Positions 61,991 to 64,000 of a stretch of DNA of 64,000 nucleotides are shown piece by piece. Position 1 is the first letter of the stretch; each line of letters starts with the position of its first letter. Origin of the DNA: Devosia crocina. Lineage in GTDB: Bacteria > Pseudomonadota > Alphaproteobacteria > Rhizobiales > Devosiaceae. A program made the position numbers and the translations under genes. The stretch spans positions 558,001 through 622,000 of the forward strand of contig NZ_FPCK01000001.1 in the NCBI RefSeq assembly GCF_900116545.1. The letters run 5' to 3'. The notes beneath the pieces were generated by a model. It ran no database searches, was not told where the DNA came from, and saw only the letters and a program-made list of their open reading frames with translations.

Positions 61991-63280
61991 TCAAGGGCTG
62001 GATCGAAGCGTGGCGCTCACCGGCACGCGGAAGGTGAACCTTGTTTCGCCCTCGGTTGAGCTCACTTCCAGCCGCCCGCCATGCGCTTCTGCAATCTGGC
62101 TTGCGATGTAGAGCCCGAGGCCCAGCCCTTCCATATTGGCTCTGACTTCGCCACGGGCGAATGGCTGGAACAGCCGCTGCATGGCCTCAGGCGGAATGGG
62201 TGCGCCGCCATTGCTTACCGCGAGTTCAAAATGCCCATTTGCCACCATCGCGTGCACCACGACCGGGGTTTCCGGCGCACCGTGAGTGACCGCATTTCCG
62301 AGCAGATTGGAAAACATCTGCGCGATGCGAGCCTGGTCCACGTCGATGGCATAGGCGAGATCGAAGCGAGTCTCAATAACCCGGTCAGGATGCCCGGCTT
62401 TGATCTCATTGATCACCTGCGCCAGCATAGGTTCGATGCGCTGTCCTGAAGATCGCTCGATGCCAATGCCTCCGCCCAGTCGGCCACGCGCAAAATCCAT
62501 GACATTGCTGATCAGGCCCGACATCCGCTCAACGCTCTCACCCATGAGGCGAAGAATGCGAACCGACTTTGCGTCCTTGTGCTCTTTCTCGAGCATTCGG
62601 CGCCCGGCCTCGATTGCCGAAAGAGGATTGCGCAGGTCATGTCCCAGCACGGCGATGAATTGCTCGCGCAGCTGGGAGCTCGACTGCTCGGCGGCCAGAT
62701 CGAAGTTGGCGTTCTGGAGATTGGCGTGGGCGGTGCGCAGGTCCGATCGCGTATCGCTCAGCTTCTGGTTGGCATCGAGATAGAAGGCGATGAGCTGGGC
62801 AAAGAGCCGGAACATGCCGGGCAAGGTTGTGCCTCTGAGCCTGCGCGGATGCGGATCGATCGCACACAGCGTGCCGAACATTTCCCCATCCGGCAGAATG
62901 ATCGGAACTGAGATGTAGCTCTGAAAGCCGTAGATCGCGGGCGTATGATGATTGCGATAGACCGGGTCTTCCGCCACGTGATCAATGACGACCTCTTCGC
63001 GCACGCTGCGGATTTCGTTGCAAATCGTGGTGTGGAGCGGCAATTCGCCCCCGGGCTCGAGACCGAAATGGATGTTGTCGAGAACTTCACAGGCGAACCA
63101 CTTGTTCTCGGTTACCCTCGCGACCGCTGCAAACCCCATGCCGGTCGCGTCCGTCACCACCTGAAGAATCGAGGGGATAGTGTCAATCTGCCGAATGGCG
63201 GCAACGTCTTTATCGATGTCGTTCAAGCGCAGAGACTCATGATGCGGGCTTTTCAAACACCCTAGCCGGAGAAAACCCAA
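61991..63280 (-). CDS. GAF-domain sensor histidine kinase
   Basis: A soluble 429-residue kinase. A GAF domain (about 30-175: VTDATGMGFAAVARV, SYISVPIILPDGEMFGTLCAIDP) is followed by a coiled-coil linker, the H-box FIAVLGHDLRNPLSAIEAG and a HATPase domain (NLLGNAVTHG, EGLGLGLYIASQIAEAHGG). The GAF pattern resembles those in phytochrome-like or redox/light sensors without a visible chromophore cysteine context. The start is TTG 63280; no ATG is available nearby. No response regulator is adjacent. Confidence 0.87.
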   Translation of the reverse strand: MGFLRLGCLKSPHHESLRLNDIDKDVAAIRQIDTIPSILQVVTDATGMGFAAVARVTENKWFACEVLDNIHFGLEPGGELPLHTTICNEIRSVREEVVIDHVAEDPVYRNHHTPAIYGFQSYISVPIILPDGEMFGTLCAIDPHPRRLRGTTLPGMFRLFAQLIAFYLDANQKLSDTRSDLRTAHANLQNANFDLAAEQSSSQLREQFIAVLGHDLRNPLSAIEAGRRMLEKEHKDAKSVRILRLMGESVERMSGLISNVMDFARGRLGGGIGIERSSGQRIEPMLAQVINEIKAGHPDRVIETRFDLAYAIDVDQARIAQMFSNLLGNAVTHGAPETPVVVHAMVANGHFELAVSNGGAPIPPEAMQRLFQPFARGEVRANMEGLGLGLYIASQIAEAHGGRLEVSSTEGETRFTFRVPVSATLRSSP

Positions 63281-63395
63281 CTGTCATGACGGACAGCTTC
63301 AACGCAGGGGGTGCTTCGATGTACCCGGTAGATCCGCAGCTGCGTGTTCGCCTCACGTAGCGGGACTAATCGTGCGGGAGATTGCAGAATGTCGC

Positions 63396-64000
63396 TCATG
63401 AATGGATATGCGAGTTTTCGTGGTGTCGAGAATCGACCGTCGACACCCTCTCGGAAGGCCCTGCGATATTATTTTCAGCCCCCAAGACCTTGGATGCAGA
63501 TCTGGAACTGCAAAAGGCTGCGATGGTCATAGTGGCGGCGAAAAGGAGGAGGGTAGTTGTAGGGCCGATAAGGTCTAGAGCGGTCCCAAAAAGTGGAGCA
63601 CCTGCGGTCTGTCCCAAAGCGAGGAGGAGAAAGGGCAGACCAAGGCCGAAGGCCGGGCTTTCGGGATAAAGAGAGATGCCCCACAGGAGGAATGTGCCGG
63701 TGGCGACGATATAGGCTGTACCGAAAAGTGCCATTGCAGCGAAGCCGAGGGGCGGAACGGCACTCGAAAGGGTGAGGCTGGCAATGGCCAGAGCCATCAG
63801 CAGTATGGATATACGGTGGATCGCTGGAAGGCCGAACCGGGTGGTGAGATGGCCTGTGACTATGCCAATCAATCCAGCCGCGCCCAGGACGATCCACGCA
63901 AGCGCGATCATGCCATGGCTGTAACCGCTCTCCTCGCGCAGGAGATTGGCGCCGAAGGTCCAGATCGATGTGCTGGCAAGACCAGCCATGAAGGCGCTGC
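63396..64000 (-). CDS. MFS transporter, partial (cut by the right edge)
   Basis: The C-terminal part (about 201 residues) of a major facilitator protein, with the frame running off the window. Visible are about five to six helices (MIALAWIVLGAAGLIGIVTGHLTTRFG, IVATGTFLLWGISL, FLLLALGQTAGAPLFGTALD), typical of the second half of a 12-helix MFS (YbfB-like). The C-terminal tail is unconserved and polar. Substrate unknown. Confidence 0.75.
   Translation of the reverse strand, partial: SAFMAGLASTSIWTFGANLLREESGYSHGMIALAWIVLGAAGLIGIVTGHLTTRFGLPAIHRISILLMALAIASLTLSSAVPPLGFAAMALFGTAYIVATGTFLLWGISLYPESPAFGLGLPFLLLALGQTAGAPLFGTALDLIGPTTTLLLFAATMTIAAFCSSRSASKVLGAENNIAGPSERVSTVDSRHHENSHIHS

Overview
The window is high-GC, densely packed chromosomal DNA. 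The gene families (IlvD/Edd sugar-acid dehydratase, ExoD, CyoABCD with SURF1, NasA with a C-terminal BFD-like iron-sulphur domain, HPP-CBS membrane protein, MHS-type MFS) and the codon use point to an alphaproteobacterium of the Hyphomicrobiales. A Devosia/Pelagibacterium-like genus would fit, but this is inferred from gene content; there is no rRNA here. I see no insertion sequence, CRISPR array or intact prophage. One tRNA gene is present (Arg-CCG).

Layout. (1) 1-3.9 kb: a sugar-acid catabolic operon (enolase-superfamily protein, L-arabinonate-dehydratase-like IlvD/Edd enzyme, DHDPS-family aldolase/dehydratase), open at the left edge. (2) 3.9-6 kb: a small conserved protein and an SLC13-type transporter with regulatory RCK_C domains. 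(3) 6.6-12.7 kb: a trehalose operon treZ-treY-treZ, with two different TreZ proteins around one TreY. (4) 12.8-13.7 kb: a small protein and ExoD. (5) 13.7-18.2 kb: a GntR/FadR-type regulator, a galactonate-dehydratase-like enzyme, a Gfo/Idh/MocA oxidoreductase and a sugar-binding protein. They are tied together by three copies of a TGATATATCA-like palindrome that I propose is the regulator's operator. (6) 18.2-32 kb: an exopolysaccharide cluster (Wzc/ExoP, initiating sugar transferase, WecB/TagA GT, three GT4 glycosyltransferases, flippase, acyltransferase, SGNH hydrolase, GDP-mannose-3,5-epimerase-like enzyme, Wzy/ligase-like polymerase). It contains short translationally coupled ORFs not normally annotated.

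(7) 32-37.5 kb: assimilatory nitrate reductase (nasA and an FAD reductase subunit) preceded by a leader terminator, with a divergent HPP-CBS protein that could move nitrite/nitrate. (8) 37.5-41.4 kb: putrescine/GABA breakdown (patD-like, puuD-like, gabD). (9) 41.5-47 kb: a DUF4214 protein, a GNAT, and a sugar-oxidation group (XylB-like SDR, Gfo/Idh/MocA, MHS transporter). (10) 47.2-52.2 kb: cyoABCD and SURF1. (11) 52.2-58.9 kb: a two-component system divergent from an RND efflux pair. (12) 58.9-64 kb: tag, tRNA-Arg, GlsB/YeaQ- and YidB-family stress genes, a hidden 59-residue gene that seems to start with CTG, a cold-shock protein, a GAF histidine kinase, and an MFS protein cut by the right edge.

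The overall picture is a free-living heterotroph using plant-derived sugars and sugar acids, making trehalose and an acidic or acylated exopolysaccharide, assimilating nitrate, and using polyamines. The best candidates for new biology are the GntR operator set, the coupled mini-ORFs before the SGNH hydrolase, the nas leader, the CTG-start gene and the lysine-less enolase-superfamily protein. No wholly new multi-gene system is obvious.
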